A DNA stretch of 64,000 nt from JABCPE02 sp963518955 (GCA_963518955.1 CAUQKI010000004.1:62001-126000), one strand, 5' to 3'. Shown: positions 51,921 through 61,687, counted from the first letter of the stretch. A program made the numbers and translations. The notes: generated by a model not told the origin, from the sequence alone.

Positions 51921-51971
51921 AAAAAAACGAAAACACGAGAATCAAGATTTAGCCTCCCGACTCCCGTGTTT
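51921..51971 (-). terminator. terminator of the BI-1 gene
   Basis: On minus, AAACACGGGAGTC pairs with GATTCTCGTGTTT over all 13 positions if G-U pairs are allowed, followed by a T-rich tract. On the plus strand two A·C mismatches break it, so it works in one direction. Confidence 0.8.
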
Positions 51972-51984
51972 CAGAAATATTTTG

Positions 51985-52677
51985 TTAGTCTTTTCTGCTC
52001 ATTAAAATTCTCAAAACATACCAGAATAGAAGCATTACAGAAGAGAATAGCTGTAATGAAGCTCCTACATATTGTTCTGTTGTATAGATATTTTTAAGCT
52101 GGTTAGTTTGGTAGAGAATACTTGCTCCTGCTAGGAAAACCATTCCCACAGAGAACCAAAGTCCAAGATTGAACCCGAAAAGCATTCCTGTAACGATTAA
52201 CCCAAGAGAAATAAACCCTCCGATAATTAAGACACTTCTTAAGAAAGAAAAATCTCTTTTAGAAGTAAGAGCCACACCTGTAAGCCCTAAAAATAGCATG
52301 AAGGTAATCAATCCTGCCTGCAAAATAACCTTGCCGCTACCAGTGTAAACAAGGGCGATGTACATCATAGGAAGGAAAATAATTGCTTCTAAAAGCACAT
52401 AAAAACCTAATCCTGCATACTGCATAGAACGGCTGCTCGCCATAGTCCATTTCTCAGCCAACATAGAAGCCAGCCAAAATCCACCGATGATTAGTAACCA
52501 TACATACTTCTGAGAAACCATTCCCATGATAAGTTCAGCAGGAACTACCATTAGTAAAGCAGTTTCTACGAAGATGAAAGCCAAAATAGCCAACGCCACA
52601 TGTATATAAGTTTTTCTATAAAAAGAAGCTTTTTGCTCCTCAGTGGACATTGCTACCAATTGATTTGTAAATTCCAT
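51985..52677 (-). CDS. Bax inhibitor-1/YccA family membrane protein
   Basis: A 230-residue protein with seven hydrophobic helices. FYRKTYIHVALAILAFIFVE at the start, and LGLTGVALTSKRDFSFLRS, followed by GASILYQTNQL, are hallmarks of BI-1 (TMBIM) proteins, which act as calcium or proton leak channels in known cases. Inner membrane. Monocistronic, terminated by a one-way hairpin. Confidence 0.92.
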   Translation of the reverse strand: MEFTNQLVAMSTEEQKASFYRKTYIHVALAILAFIFVETALLMVVPAELIMGMVSQKYVWLLIIGGFWLASMLAEKWTMASSRSMQYAGLGFYVLLEAIIFLPMMYIALVYTGSGKVILQAGLITFMLFLGLTGVALTSKRDFSFLRSVLIIGGFISLGLIVTGMLFGFNLGLWFSVGMVFLAGASILYQTNQLKNIYTTEQYVGASLQLFSSVMLLFWYVLRILMSRKD

Positions 52678-52737
52678 AAAAGTTTTTGTTTTTAAATTTA
52701 ATTCTACAAATATAAATATTTTTTTGGAAAAGCAATT

Positions 52738-53772
52738 TTACAAATTACTTAAAAATGCCATTGTATCCACATTATCTGCATAAGTGTCTAATTTAGGATG
52801 TTGCGTCTCTCCAAAGCCTATAGCCGCAGGAATTTCAAGTGTAGAATTTGCCACTACGCACTGGATGTTTTCCTCGTTTTCCGAAAGGAAATTATGGACA
52901 TCGTTTATCGATTCATATCGGCTGAAATTGATGACGGACAGCGGACTGAAAAGTTTTTCATCTTCTTTGAGCATTATGAAATTATTATCCCAAAACTGCT
53001 CTTGGTTCAGCAGGTAAATGGCTCTGTTGTAGTCGTAATTATTGGCGTATTGGTTGTGATTGATGATTTCTTTAAAATTGATAAAATTCTCAAACAACCT
53101 GTCTAAAGGCATTTCGGAAGGAATGAACAGTCGGGTAACATTTCGGCAGCCCAGCCCAAAATATCGGAAGATATCCTCCGCGAGAGCCTGGATTTCCTCA
53201 TTAGTTTCATCGCCTTTTAAAACTCCGATGGAAGTTCTGTTTTTTCTGATGATGTTCGGTACATCTTTGAAATAATATTCCAAATATCGGGCAGTATTAT
53301 TGCTTCCTGTAGCGATGACAGCATCATAATTTTCTAATTTTTCCACAAAATGAAACTCCAAAATCCCACCGCTGAGCTCGTTCCATTTATTAAGTAAAAA
53401 AGGTAAAATCAGTCTGTCCTTGGAGGAGAGTTTTATCAATGGAATGTTTCCGCTTAGTAAAACGCAGATAACATCATGAAAGCCTACCAAAGGGATGTTT
53501 CCAGCGAGAATCAGCCCGATTTTTTTCGGAGTGGAAGAAAAATGATATTGACCAGTCCAAGCAGATATTTTCTCTTCGGTAAGGTTTTTTGCCCAGCTTT
53601 TTAGGCAAAATCTTACGCTTTCTTCTGTAAACCAAGGATTTTCTATTTCAGATTTTTTTATCAAGGAAGCAAATTTGCTTTCTTCTTCATTGAAATTCTC
53701 TGGTTTAGTGGAGAGAAATCGGTTAAAAAAATCTCCCAACTGCGATAAAGAGGAAACTATTTTATCATTTTT
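52738..53772 (-). CDS. acyl-CoA reductase (LuxC-like), Bacteroidota type
   Basis: A 344-residue member of the aldehyde-dehydrogenase-like acyl-CoA reductase family. GLILAGNIPLVGFHDVICVL, AVIATGSNNTARYLEYYF and the cysteine in GLGCRNVTRLF (the expected nucleophile) are visible. Physiological substrate unknown. The ATG 53772 is used; a longer start would overlap the divergent ferredoxin promoter. It forms a divergent pair with the ferredoxin gene, an arrangement common in flavobacteria. Confidence 0.88.
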   Translation of the reverse strand, partial: KNDKIVSSLSQLGDFFNRFLSTKPENFNEEESKFASLIKKSEIENPWFTEESVRFCLKSWAKNLTEEKISAWTGQYHFSSTPKKIGLILAGNIPLVGFHDVICVLLSGNIPLIKLSSKDRLILPFLLNKWNELSGGILEFHFVEKLENYDAVIATGSNNTARYLEYYFKDVPNIIRKNRTSIGVLKGDETNEEIQALAEDIFRYFGLGCRNVTRLFIPSEMPLDRLFENFINFKEIINHNQYANNYDYNRAIYLLNQEQFWDNNFIMLKEDEKLFSPLSVINFSRYESINDVHNFLSENEENIQCVVANSTLEIPAAIGFGETQHPKLDTYADNVDTMAFLSNL

Positions 53773-53780
53773 CATAAATA

Positions 53781-53812
53781 TTGTTTTTATATAAATAAAG
53801 TTTTTAACTTTG
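53781..53812 (+). promoter_or_regulatory. promoter of the ferredoxin gene
   Basis: TTG (53781-53783), 21 bases, TAACTTTG (53805-53812). Confidence 0.6.
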
Positions 53813-53837
53813 TGCAAAATTAAAAAATATAATACTA

Positions 53838-54188
53838 ATGGCTATCAAAATAACGGACGAATGTATCAACTGTGGAGCATGTGAGCCTGAATGTCCCAAC
53901 AATGCCATTTATGAAAGTGCAGTGGATTGGAGGGCTTCAGATGGGACTATATTATCAGGAATGGTGACTTTTCCCTCGGGACTTACTTTGGATGCTGATG
54001 AGGCACAGCCGCCAGTGAGTGATGATACATATTTCATAGTAACGGATAAATGTACGGAATGTATAGGTTTTCATAATGAACCGCAGTGTGCCGCAGTGTG
54101 TCCTGTGGACTGCTGTGTGCCAGATGAAGACCATGTGGAGACAGAGGAGCAGCTTCTCACGAAGAAGGCGTTCATGCATGGAGAATAA
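53838..54188 (+). CDS. dicluster 4Fe-4S ferredoxin
   Basis: A 116-residue cytoplasmic electron carrier with two [4Fe-4S] motifs: CINCGACEPECPN near the start and CTECIGFHNEPQCAAVCPVD with a longer inter-cysteine spacing in the second. The cysteines of both clusters are present. About 40 residues separate the two halves, as in Bacteroidota members. It is likely to be a partner of the divergent acyl-CoA reductase or of the 2-oxoacid oxidoreductase elsewhere in this window; neither is proven. Confidence 0.93.
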   Translation: MAIKITDECINCGACEPECPNNAIYESAVDWRASDGTILSGMVTFPSGLTLDADEAQPPVSDDTYFIVTDKCTECIGFHNEPQCAAVCPVDCCVPDEDHVETEEQLLTKKAFMHGE

Positions 54189-54287
54189 TTTTCCTGATTC
54201 TTTTGGAAGAATGCAGAAAAATAATTACCTTTAAACCCAAGTTTATTTTAATAAAAATTTAAAAAGTCGTATATAAAAATTAAAACA

Positions 54288-55343
54288 ATGAAAAAGCACA
54301 ATTTCAGCGCAGGACCATGTATTTTGCCACAAGAAGTTTTCCAGAAATCAGCAGAAGCTATTTTGGATTTTAATGGTATCGGATTATCATTACTTGAGAT
54401 TTCTCACAGAAGTAAAGATTTCATCGAAGTAATGGATGAGGCTAGAGCCATCGTAAAAAGACTAATGAAATTAGGAGATGATTATGATGTACTTTATCTA
54501 GGAGGAGGAGCATCTTTACAGTTTGTAATGGTTCCTTTTAACTTGATGAAAGTAGGAGGGAAGGCAGCTTACACAGATACAGGAACTTGGGCAGCAGGTG
54601 CAATTAAAGAAGCTAAACGACTTGGACAAGTGGATATCGTAGGTTCTTCTAAAGAAGAAAACTATTCTTTCATCCCAAAAGACTATACTGTGGGTGCAGA
54701 GTATGACTATTTCCATTGTACTTCTAACAATACTATTTTCGGTACACAGATGAAATCTTTCCCAAAAGTAGAAACATCTCTAGTGTGCGATATGTCTTCG
54801 GATATTTTCAGTAGAGAGATAGATTTCTCTCAGTTTGACCTTATCTATGCTGGAGCTCAGAAGAATATGGGACCTGCAGGAGCTACTTTAGTAGTAGTGA
54901 AAAAGGATATTTTAGGAAAAACAGGAAGAGATATTCCTTCTTATTTAGATTATCAAGTTCACATCAGCAAAGATGCGATGTTTAATACACCTCCTGTATT
55001 CCCTATTTATGCGAGTTTGCTTACATTACAGCATCTTGAAAAAAATGGTGGAATAGCAGCAGCAGAGCAGAGAAATAATGCGAAAGCAAAACTTCTTTAT
55101 GATGAAATAGACAGAAACCCATTATTTGAGAGTTTCTGCCGTCCAGAAGACCGTTCTAATATGAATGTTTCTTTCAAACTTTTAGATGAATCTAAAAAAG
55201 AAGCGTTTGACAAAGCTTGGAAAGAAGCAGGAATCAATGGTCTAAATGGACATAGAAACTTGGGAGGATACAGAGCAAGTATGTACAATGCCTTACCAAT
55301 AGAAAGTGTACAGGTATTGGTAGATGTGATGAGATCCATTTAA
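54288..55343 (+). CDS. serC: phosphoserine aminotransferase
   Basis: A 351-residue PLP enzyme that converts 3-phosphohydroxypyruvate to phosphoserine in serine synthesis. MKKHNFSAGPCILPQEV at the start, GGASLQFVMVPFNL, the PLP lysine in YAGAQKNMGPAG, and the C-terminal NGLNGHRNLGGYRAS fit SerC. Normal length. The DUF1015 gene follows after 32 bases; no serA is between them. Confidence 0.96.
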   Translation: MKKHNFSAGPCILPQEVFQKSAEAILDFNGIGLSLLEISHRSKDFIEVMDEARAIVKRLMKLGDDYDVLYLGGGASLQFVMVPFNLMKVGGKAAYTDTGTWAAGAIKEAKRLGQVDIVGSSKEENYSFIPKDYTVGAEYDYFHCTSNNTIFGTQMKSFPKVETSLVCDMSSDIFSREIDFSQFDLIYAGAQKNMGPAGATLVVVKKDILGKTGRDIPSYLDYQVHISKDAMFNTPPVFPIYASLLTLQHLEKNGGIAAAEQRNNAKAKLLYDEIDRNPLFESFCRPEDRSNMNVSFKLLDESKKEAFDKAWKEAGINGLNGHRNLGGYRASMYNALPIESVQVLVDVMRSI

Positions 55344-55375
55344 AATCATTATTAAAGCATAAAAAAACAAGATTT

Positions 55376-56617
55376 ATGCCCGTATTCAAGCCATTTCGTG
55401 GGATAACGCCCTATGGGGAATATATAAAAAGTTTTCCTACACGCCCATTGAGTAATTATACTCATGAAGAAATCGCAAAGAAAGCCGAGAGAGAGTTTTC
55501 TTATGTGAGAATGGTGGAACCGTATTTGTCTGGTGAACCTCAGAATTTGGAGCAGAATTTGGGTAGAGTGAGGGCGAATTATGAGGAGTTGCTGAGAAAT
55601 CACAACTTACATCAGGAGGAGGAATCAGGATATTATTTGTATTGTCAAATTTTGCCTGATGGCAGTGTTTTTAGAGGGCTTTTAGGATTAGTTTCCGTAG
55701 AAGATTATAATTCGGGAAAGATTAAAAAGCATGAAGAAACACTCACACACCGAAAAGAAAAACTTTCTAAGTATCTGGAAGGTGTGAATCTCCAAGCAGA
55801 ACCAGTGCTTTTGACCTATTCTTCAAATGCTGAATTAGAGGCTCTTATGAGTGAGGAAGAAAGGAAAAATCCTGTTTTGGAATATGCAGACAGCAAGGGA
55901 ACTAAACATCGTGTTTGGAAAATTCAAGATGAAGAAACCTTGAAAAAATATGAACAAATCTTAGCAAAAGTAGAGGCTTTCTACATTGCTGATGGACATC
56001 ATAGAATGGGTTCTACAGCGCTCTATTCTGAGCGAAGAAAAGATAAAAATCCTAATCATGTTGGAAATGAGCCGTATAACTTTGTTTATAGTTTCATAGT
56101 TTCTGACCAATCTATTAAAATTAATGATTTTAATAAGGTTGTGAAGGATTTGAATGGTCTAACGGTGGAGCAGTTTTTGCATCAGCTGGAGGATAAATTT
56201 ATCATTGAAAATAAAGGGGAAAACCCGTATTATCCAGAGCAAAAACACTTTATAAGTCTTTATTTAGATGGACAGTTTTATAAACTTACACTAAAGGAAG
56301 AATGCTGTTGTGAAGAGTGTTTGGGGATTATAGACCATTATCTATTGGACAAATATATACTGAGTCCGATTTTAGGAATAGATGATTTGAAAACCACCAA
56401 GCGAGTGGATTACCTACGGGGAAGCTCTTGCGTGGAGGGAATCACAAAACTAAAAGAAAAGGTTGATAATGAGGGATATAGAGTAGCATTCGGGGTGCAT
56501 CCTGTGAGTTTTTCTGATTTAGTAGAAATCGCAGATAAAAACCTGAAAATGCCTCCAAAATGTACTTACATAGAACCCAAACTCGTGACCGCGCTAGTAA
56601 TGTATGATATGAAATAA
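55376..56617 (+). CDS. DUF1015 family protein
   Basis: A 413-residue cytoplasmic protein: MPVFKPFRGITPYGEYIKSF at the start, YIADGHHRMGSTALYSE (the conserved H-H-R) and TTKRVDYLRGSS are typical of DUF1015. The family is linked by gene order to serine metabolism in many bacteria; some members are described as serine kinases of the SerK/SbnI kind, sharing the ADGHHR motif, so an amino-acid kinase role is possible but inferred. Ends next to a bidirectional terminator. Confidence 0.87.
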   Translation: MPVFKPFRGITPYGEYIKSFPTRPLSNYTHEEIAKKAEREFSYVRMVEPYLSGEPQNLEQNLGRVRANYEELLRNHNLHQEEESGYYLYCQILPDGSVFRGLLGLVSVEDYNSGKIKKHEETLTHRKEKLSKYLEGVNLQAEPVLLTYSSNAELEALMSEEERKNPVLEYADSKGTKHRVWKIQDEETLKKYEQILAKVEAFYIADGHHRMGSTALYSERRKDKNPNHVGNEPYNFVYSFIVSDQSIKINDFNKVVKDLNGLTVEQFLHQLEDKFIIENKGENPYYPEQKHFISLYLDGQFYKLTLKEECCCEECLGIIDHYLLDKYILSPILGIDDLKTTKRVDYLRGSSCVEGITKLKEKVDNEGYRVAFGVHPVSFSDLVEIADKNLKMPPKCTYIEPKLVTALVMYDMK

Positions 56618-56619
56618 AA

Positions 56620-56647
56620 AAATGCAGCTCTTAGGGCTGCATTTTTA
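56620..56647. terminator. bidirectional terminator between DUF1015 and rlmD genes
   Basis: AAATGCAGC pairs with GCTGCATTT around a TCTTAGG loop; A and T runs both sides. Confidence 0.92.
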
Positions 56648-56655
56648 TGAAAAAA

Positions 56656-58062
56656 TTATTTCTTTATCAAAAGAGCAATATTTTCCACATGGTGCGTCTG
56701 TGGGAACATATCCACAGGAAGGATTTTTACCACATCGTAATGCTCTTTCATTAAGGCTAAATCTCTCGCCTGCGTCGCTGAATTACAACTTACATAAACG
56801 ATTCTTTCTGGCGAAAGTTTTAGAATCTGCTCTATTACTTTCGGGTGCATTCCATCTCGTGGAGGGTCGGTAATTAGGACATCTGCCTTTGGATGTTGCG
56901 CCAGAAACTCTTCTGTGAAGACTTCTTTCATATCTCCGCAGTAGAAAGTGCAGTTATTCAGTCCGTTAAGTTCAGCGTTTTCTATCGCTGCATCTATCGC
57001 TTCCTGAACGGCCTCTATCCCAATCACTTGTTTGGCGTGTCTTGCCATATATTGGGCTATTGTCCCTGTCCCTGTATAAAGGTCATATACTACATGATTT
57101 TCCTGAATATCAGCAAATTCCAGAGTTTTTCTATAAAGATTTAGGGCTTGTTTGTAATTGGTTTGGAAGAAAGATTTTGGACCAATTTTAAATTTTAGTC
57201 CATCCATTTCTTCAAAGATAAACCCTTCACCAAAGTAAGTTTGGATATCCAAATCATACACGCTGTCGTTTCCTTTGGAATTGATAGCGTAAAGTAAAGT
57301 CTTGATTTGAGGGAACTTATCCAAAATAAAGTTCAATAAATTTTCTCTGTTTTCCTTTTCTTCTCGGAAAAACTGAATGAGAATCATCCATTCTCCTTTG
57401 GAATTTTGGCGAAGCATCAGCGTTCGTAGAAATCCTTCTTGATTCTTTAAATCAAAAAAATCAAGGTTATTTTTTATCGCATAATCTCTGATTGCTAGAC
57501 GAATTTCGTTGGATGGTGCTTCTTGTAGGTAGCATTCTTTTAGGTCTAAAATCTTGCTCCATTGCCCAGGGATATGGAAACCTAGAGCGTTTTTGTTATC
57601 TATTTCTGTATCGGATTTTATCTCTTCCGAAGTCAGCCAGCGAGCATTGGAAAACGAAAATTCCATTTTATTTCGGTAGAAATAGTGTTCCTCGCCACCG
57701 AGAATAGGGATGCATTCAAAATCCTTGATGCCGCCTATTCTTTTAATATTGTTAAGAACCTCATTTTGTTTGAATTCCAGCTGTTTTTCATAGCTCATAT
57801 TCTGCCATTTACATCCTCCACACGCGCCGAAATGGATGCACTCTGGCTCTATCCGAAACGGAGAAGGCTCTAAAATTTCCACCATTTCTGCTTCGTAATA
57901 TTTGCTTTTAGCCTTTTTTACACGAGCATTCACGGTGTCGCCAGGGATTGCTCCAGAGACAAGCACAGTTTTGCCATCTTCGGTTTTTCCAACAGAAACT
58001 CCTTTCGCGCCAGCGGAAGTTAATTTGATGTTTTCTAAAATTAGATTTTTATTTTTTTTCAT
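56656..58062 (-). CDS. rlmD: 23S rRNA (uracil-C5)-methyltransferase, RlmD/RumA type
   Basis: A 468-residue enzyme that methylates a 23S rRNA uridine with SAM. An N-terminal TRAM domain (residues about 5-62), the [4Fe-4S] cysteines in CIHFGACGGCKWQ plus a later Cys, SAM motif VYDLYTGTGTIAQYMA, TDPPRDGMHPKV, and the nucleophile cysteine in IVYVSCNSATQARDL. Which uridine (747 or 1939) cannot be told from sequence alone. Normal length. Confidence 0.92.
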   Translation of the reverse strand: MKKNKNLILENIKLTSAGAKGVSVGKTEDGKTVLVSGAIPGDTVNARVKKAKSKYYEAEMVEILEPSPFRIEPECIHFGACGGCKWQNMSYEKQLEFKQNEVLNNIKRIGGIKDFECIPILGGEEHYFYRNKMEFSFSNARWLTSEEIKSDTEIDNKNALGFHIPGQWSKILDLKECYLQEAPSNEIRLAIRDYAIKNNLDFFDLKNQEGFLRTLMLRQNSKGEWMILIQFFREEKENRENLLNFILDKFPQIKTLLYAINSKGNDSVYDLDIQTYFGEGFIFEEMDGLKFKIGPKSFFQTNYKQALNLYRKTLEFADIQENHVVYDLYTGTGTIAQYMARHAKQVIGIEAVQEAIDAAIENAELNGLNNCTFYCGDMKEVFTEEFLAQHPKADVLITDPPRDGMHPKVIEQILKLSPERIVYVSCNSATQARDLALMKEHYDVVKILPVDMFPQTHHVENIALLIKK

Positions 58063-58096
58063 TCGGTATTTTTATAGGAGTCGAATTTACTTAAAA

Positions 58097-60127
58097 TTAT
58101 TTACTTTTTTCTATATCCGTATAAATTTGGATGGTTTGCAGGGCAGAAAAAGCCCTCATTTTGTTTAACATAAATTGAGCATGTGGATTTTGAATATTAT
58201 CTAAACTCAATTTTCTTTTATTTTTATCTTTCCAAGTGTAATAAGCAGGGCTTCCGTTTTCGTAAGAAATCACCCCTATGGAATCGGCTATGAAATTATA
58301 TTCATTGATTGCAAAGCGGTAGTTTGGCGATTTTTTGAACAAATTATCTCCAGAATAGATATATTTTTGGTTGGATAAACTCAAATTAAATATAGTAGGG
58401 AAGATGTCTTTGTGGGAGGCCATCACAGAGGAATCGAAAAAGGCAGGTTTGTATTTTTCTGGAATGTAGAAAAGTATTGGTACACTGCGTTTTAGGAAGG
58501 AGTTTTCATCATCGTATTCGAATACCTGTCGGATATTATGGTCGCCTGTCGCTACGATAATGGTGTTTTCTCCTAAAGGGGAATTTTTGATATCTTTTAT
58601 AAATTTAGCCAGTTGAGAGGCTGAATATTGGTGGGAATAAAAATTAGCATAAGCCATTTTCTCATCCACCCGAAGAAGGTTTTTTATGGTATCTATTTTA
58701 ATAGGGTATGGCTTGTAATGAGTAGGAATTTCATATGGAGTATGATTGCTCACAGTGAGGGAAAAGATCATTTTTGGCTTTGAAGGAGACTGCTGAAGCT
58801 GGTCTTTTATATAATCAAATAAATAGCCATCATGAGTTCCCCAAGCGAAGTCCTCGGCATTAGGAAATTTTTGTTTGATGTGAGAACTTCCTTTGATGAT
58901 ATCAAAACCTTGTTTTTTTATGAATTTGTCTGTGTTTCTCCATGAAAGGTGTGCGCCTGTTATAAAATAAGTCTCGTAGCCTTGCTCTTTGAAAGGCTTT
59001 GAAATGGATGAACTGAATGAGGTGTCAAAATAAGGCGATTGCGAGATGATGCCTTTCGGAGTGTTTACCAGAAGGTTTTCCAAAGAATATATGGTTCCAT
59101 TGAAAGATGATAAACCATTTTTGAAATAGTATAATTCGGGCAGAATTTCATTCAAGTCACCCAAAAGATTGAGCTCTTTGGAATGGAGTTCAAAATAATG
59201 ATTGCTCATACTTTCCATAAGGATAAATACGATGTTGGGCGGATTTTTCTCTAAAAACTCATTATGAGCCGTTGTGGAATACAAGTTTTTGTCAAAATCA
59301 TCAATAATATTTTCGCGATAAACCTCTTTTACCTGCTCAAATGAGTTAAATCCACTCATCTTTAATTCTTGGGCAATGTCAGGAGTGATAAGATTGTCGT
59401 TTAATTCTGATTTTGCGAATTTTAGGGCATAAACAGGATTATAGCAAAGAGCATTGATGAACTCATTTGTGCCTATATTGGTATGTTCTCTACGGAGGGT
59501 AAATTCGCCTAAGCTGCCTCTCATTCCTACGATGAATAGAGGGAAAACTGCTAAGAGGAACAAAGTTTTCTTTGATGCAGGGAAAGTATTTACATTAAAG
59601 TTTTTCTTAATTTTCTTGTGTAAAAATAGAAAACTAACGATGCAGAGAGCATAAATGATAAATATTTTGAATACAGGATAGTCTGTCCATACGGATTTTA
59701 GGACAGCTTTCTTATCATCATTAAATATTCCAAAAAATAAGATATTAATATGTGATTGGAAAAACTGATAATAAAAAAAATCTATAATGAAAAGAGAAAC
59801 ATAAACAACTAAAACAAAAGCTAGATAAAAACAGCTGAAAGTGAGATATATCTTCTCAAAATTAGTAGTAAATTTTTTAGGAATAAATAGTGAAAACAGC
59901 CAAAAAACAGCCAAAGGCAGAAAAGCGTAGCATATAGCAGATATGTCAAAACGAGGGCCTACAACGAAAAAAGCATAGAAAATATCGGAAAGATACTCTC
60001 CAAGCTGAGACCATTTTCCATAAACTGAAAAAAATATAAAACGATTGATGAAGAATAAACAGATGAAATAAAAAAAATACTTAAGTCCGTTTAGTGTAAC
60101 TTTTTTAAATAAGTATAAATTTATCAT
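58097..60127 (-). CDS. LTA-synthase/MdoB-like sulfatase-fold membrane protein
   Basis: A 676-residue inner-membrane protein: five N-terminal transmembrane helices (to about residue 200) and a large periplasmic sulfatase-fold domain. NIVFILMESMSNHYFELH has the nucleophile Ser/Thr region (ESMS), FSLTVSNHTPYEIP and IIVATGDHNIR the other metal-site motifs. Relatives transfer phosphoglycerol or phosphoethanolamine groups onto glycans or lipids. A Gram-negative flavobacterium has no lipoteichoic acid, so the acceptor is unknown. Upstream is the thioredoxin-fold lipoprotein on the same strand. Confidence 0.87.
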   Translation of the reverse strand: MINLYLFKKVTLNGLKYFFYFICLFFINRFIFFSVYGKWSQLGEYLSDIFYAFFVVGPRFDISAICYAFLPLAVFWLFSLFIPKKFTTNFEKIYLTFSCFYLAFVLVVYVSLFIIDFFYYQFFQSHINILFFGIFNDDKKAVLKSVWTDYPVFKIFIIYALCIVSFLFLHKKIKKNFNVNTFPASKKTLFLLAVFPLFIVGMRGSLGEFTLRREHTNIGTNEFINALCYNPVYALKFAKSELNDNLITPDIAQELKMSGFNSFEQVKEVYRENIIDDFDKNLYSTTAHNEFLEKNPPNIVFILMESMSNHYFELHSKELNLLGDLNEILPELYYFKNGLSSFNGTIYSLENLLVNTPKGIISQSPYFDTSFSSSISKPFKEQGYETYFITGAHLSWRNTDKFIKKQGFDIIKGSSHIKQKFPNAEDFAWGTHDGYLFDYIKDQLQQSPSKPKMIFSLTVSNHTPYEIPTHYKPYPIKIDTIKNLLRVDEKMAYANFYSHQYSASQLAKFIKDIKNSPLGENTIIVATGDHNIRQVFEYDDENSFLKRSVPILFYIPEKYKPAFFDSSVMASHKDIFPTIFNLSLSNQKYIYSGDNLFKKSPNYRFAINEYNFIADSIGVISYENGSPAYYTWKDKNKRKLSLDNIQNPHAQFMLNKMRAFSALQTIQIYTDIEKSK

Positions 60128-60148
60128 GTAACATAAATGATTTATAAA

Positions 60149-60184
60149 AATAAATAGAATCCAAATAAATGGACTCTATTTATT
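60149..60184 (-). terminator. terminator of the TlpA-like lipoprotein gene
   Basis: AATAAATAGA-x-TCC pairs with GGA-x-TCTATTTATT, then a U tract on minus. Confidence 0.8.
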
Positions 60185-60199
60185 CCTTAAACTTTTTTA

Positions 60200-61687
60200 T
60201 TAGTGTCCGTGTCCATCGTGTTCGTTATGTTCTTCTTCTGTTTCAGAAGCCTCAGGAACAGGAGCGGACATACCTGTTTGTTTATTTAGAATATCGATAA
60301 GTTCTGTCAGCTGGATATTAGAAAGCCCAAGAATAGTCTTACTTCCTATTTTTCCTTCTTTATCTAAAATCACAAAGCTAGGAAGCTTAAACCCATAGAT
60401 ATGGAGCTGTTGTGCTGCTTCAGATTTTAGCCCTCCTTTTGCGTACAGATTAACTCCTGTAAAGTCACCGAATAATGATTTAGAAGTTTTTTGGAACTGC
60501 TTAGCATCATCGTCCATATTGACATAGGCTACATTTAGTTTTGATTTATAAAATTCAGTAATCTCTTTTAATGCAGCAGCAGATTGTACAATATTTGGAG
60601 CAAAAGAACTATAGAATATAAGCAAAGTAGGTTTTCCTTTAAGTTCGCTTATTTTATAAGCTTTTCCATCCTGTTTTGTGAAGTTTACTTCTGGTAATGT
60701 AGAACCTATTTTTGGTCCTACAATCGCAGTGTAAACTCTTTCTAAGTCTTTTTTAATGTTTTCTGATTTTACCTTTTCAGTGAGTGCCTTTAGAACTTGT
60801 TCAATTTTATCATTTTGAGGATGAAGGTCAAATTGAGTAGCGATATATGCAGCCAAGTAGTCTTTTTGCTCTTGTGAAAATTCCTTTCTAGTTTCTAAAA
60901 ATTTCAAGAAAACTTCTGTTTGTGTAGTTTTAGTATCGTTAAGATAAGGAGTAGCAAATTTTCTGAAATCAGGCTCCAGTTTTCCTAAAAGATACTGTCT
61001 ATAAGCAGGAAATTCTTTGATTAAAGATTCTTTTTCAAATTTTTTCTGACTTTCTTTGAATTTTTCAGATACTTTGAAATTAGGATTTTGGGTCATCTGT
61101 CCGTGCATCATTTCATACTGAGAACTTATCATCAGAAGATTTACCATCAGGTCACTTTTTTTCCATTCTATGACATCCTTGTCAGCATTTTTAGATTTAG
61201 CAATTTCATCTAATTTCTTATTGATATCAGCAGAGTATTTTTCTATTTCTTTGATGAAATCATTTTCGTTTTTTGCTAAAACAGCTTGGTTTAATTTAGA
61301 AAAGTATGAAGTGATGAATTTTTGACTTTCAATCAGGAATTCATTGTTTCCTTGTCCTTTTCCGCTGATTTTAAGGTCTTCAGGGAAAGTAGAACCATTT
61401 CCTTCCAGATTTAGATTTTCACCATTTTTTAAATATAAGAAATTTACTTTTCCTTGGTATACCAGAGCGTAGATTCCATCTTTTTTTACACTGATAGTAT
61501 CAGAAAAATTTCCTTTTTCATCTATGCCAATATTCGCAATAGGAAGTGTGGCAACGGATGAAACATCTATAAGTTCTATTCTGCTCAGCGGTGCAGGATT
61601 ATTGATTTTTCCTGTAAAAACTAAATCTTTTTTAGAGCAAGATATAGCAAAGACAGCGAATAAAATAAGCAAAAAATATTTTTTCAT
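60200..61687 (-). CDS. TlpA-like thioredoxin-fold lipoprotein lacking the CxxC
   Basis: A 495-residue lipoprotein (lipobox FAISC, cysteine at residue 17). Residues about 20-120 resemble the DUF4369 domain, the middle is helical, and residues about 335-475 form a thioredoxin fold (GSTLPEVNFTKQDGKAYKISELKGKPTLLIFYSS). Where other TlpA proteins have W-C-x-x-C, this one reads FYSSFAPNIVQ, so both redox cysteines are missing. The C-terminal tail EEEHNEHDGHGH is a metal-binding-like His cluster. A non-redox, perhaps chaperone or metal role is likely. Confidence 0.85.
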   Translation of the reverse strand: MKKYFLLILFAVFAISCSKKDLVFTGKINNPAPLSRIELIDVSSVATLPIANIGIDEKGNFSDTISVKKDGIYALVYQGKVNFLYLKNGENLNLEGNGSTFPEDLKISGKGQGNNEFLIESQKFITSYFSKLNQAVLAKNENDFIKEIEKYSADINKKLDEIAKSKNADKDVIEWKKSDLMVNLLMISSQYEMMHGQMTQNPNFKVSEKFKESQKKFEKESLIKEFPAYRQYLLGKLEPDFRKFATPYLNDTKTTQTEVFLKFLETRKEFSQEQKDYLAAYIATQFDLHPQNDKIEQVLKALTEKVKSENIKKDLERVYTAIVGPKIGSTLPEVNFTKQDGKAYKISELKGKPTLLIFYSSFAPNIVQSAAALKEITEFYKSKLNVAYVNMDDDAKQFQKTSKSLFGDFTGVNLYAKGGLKSEAAQQLHIYGFKLPSFVILDKEGKIGSKTILGLSNIQLTELIDILNKQTGMSAPVPEASETEEEHNEHDGHGH

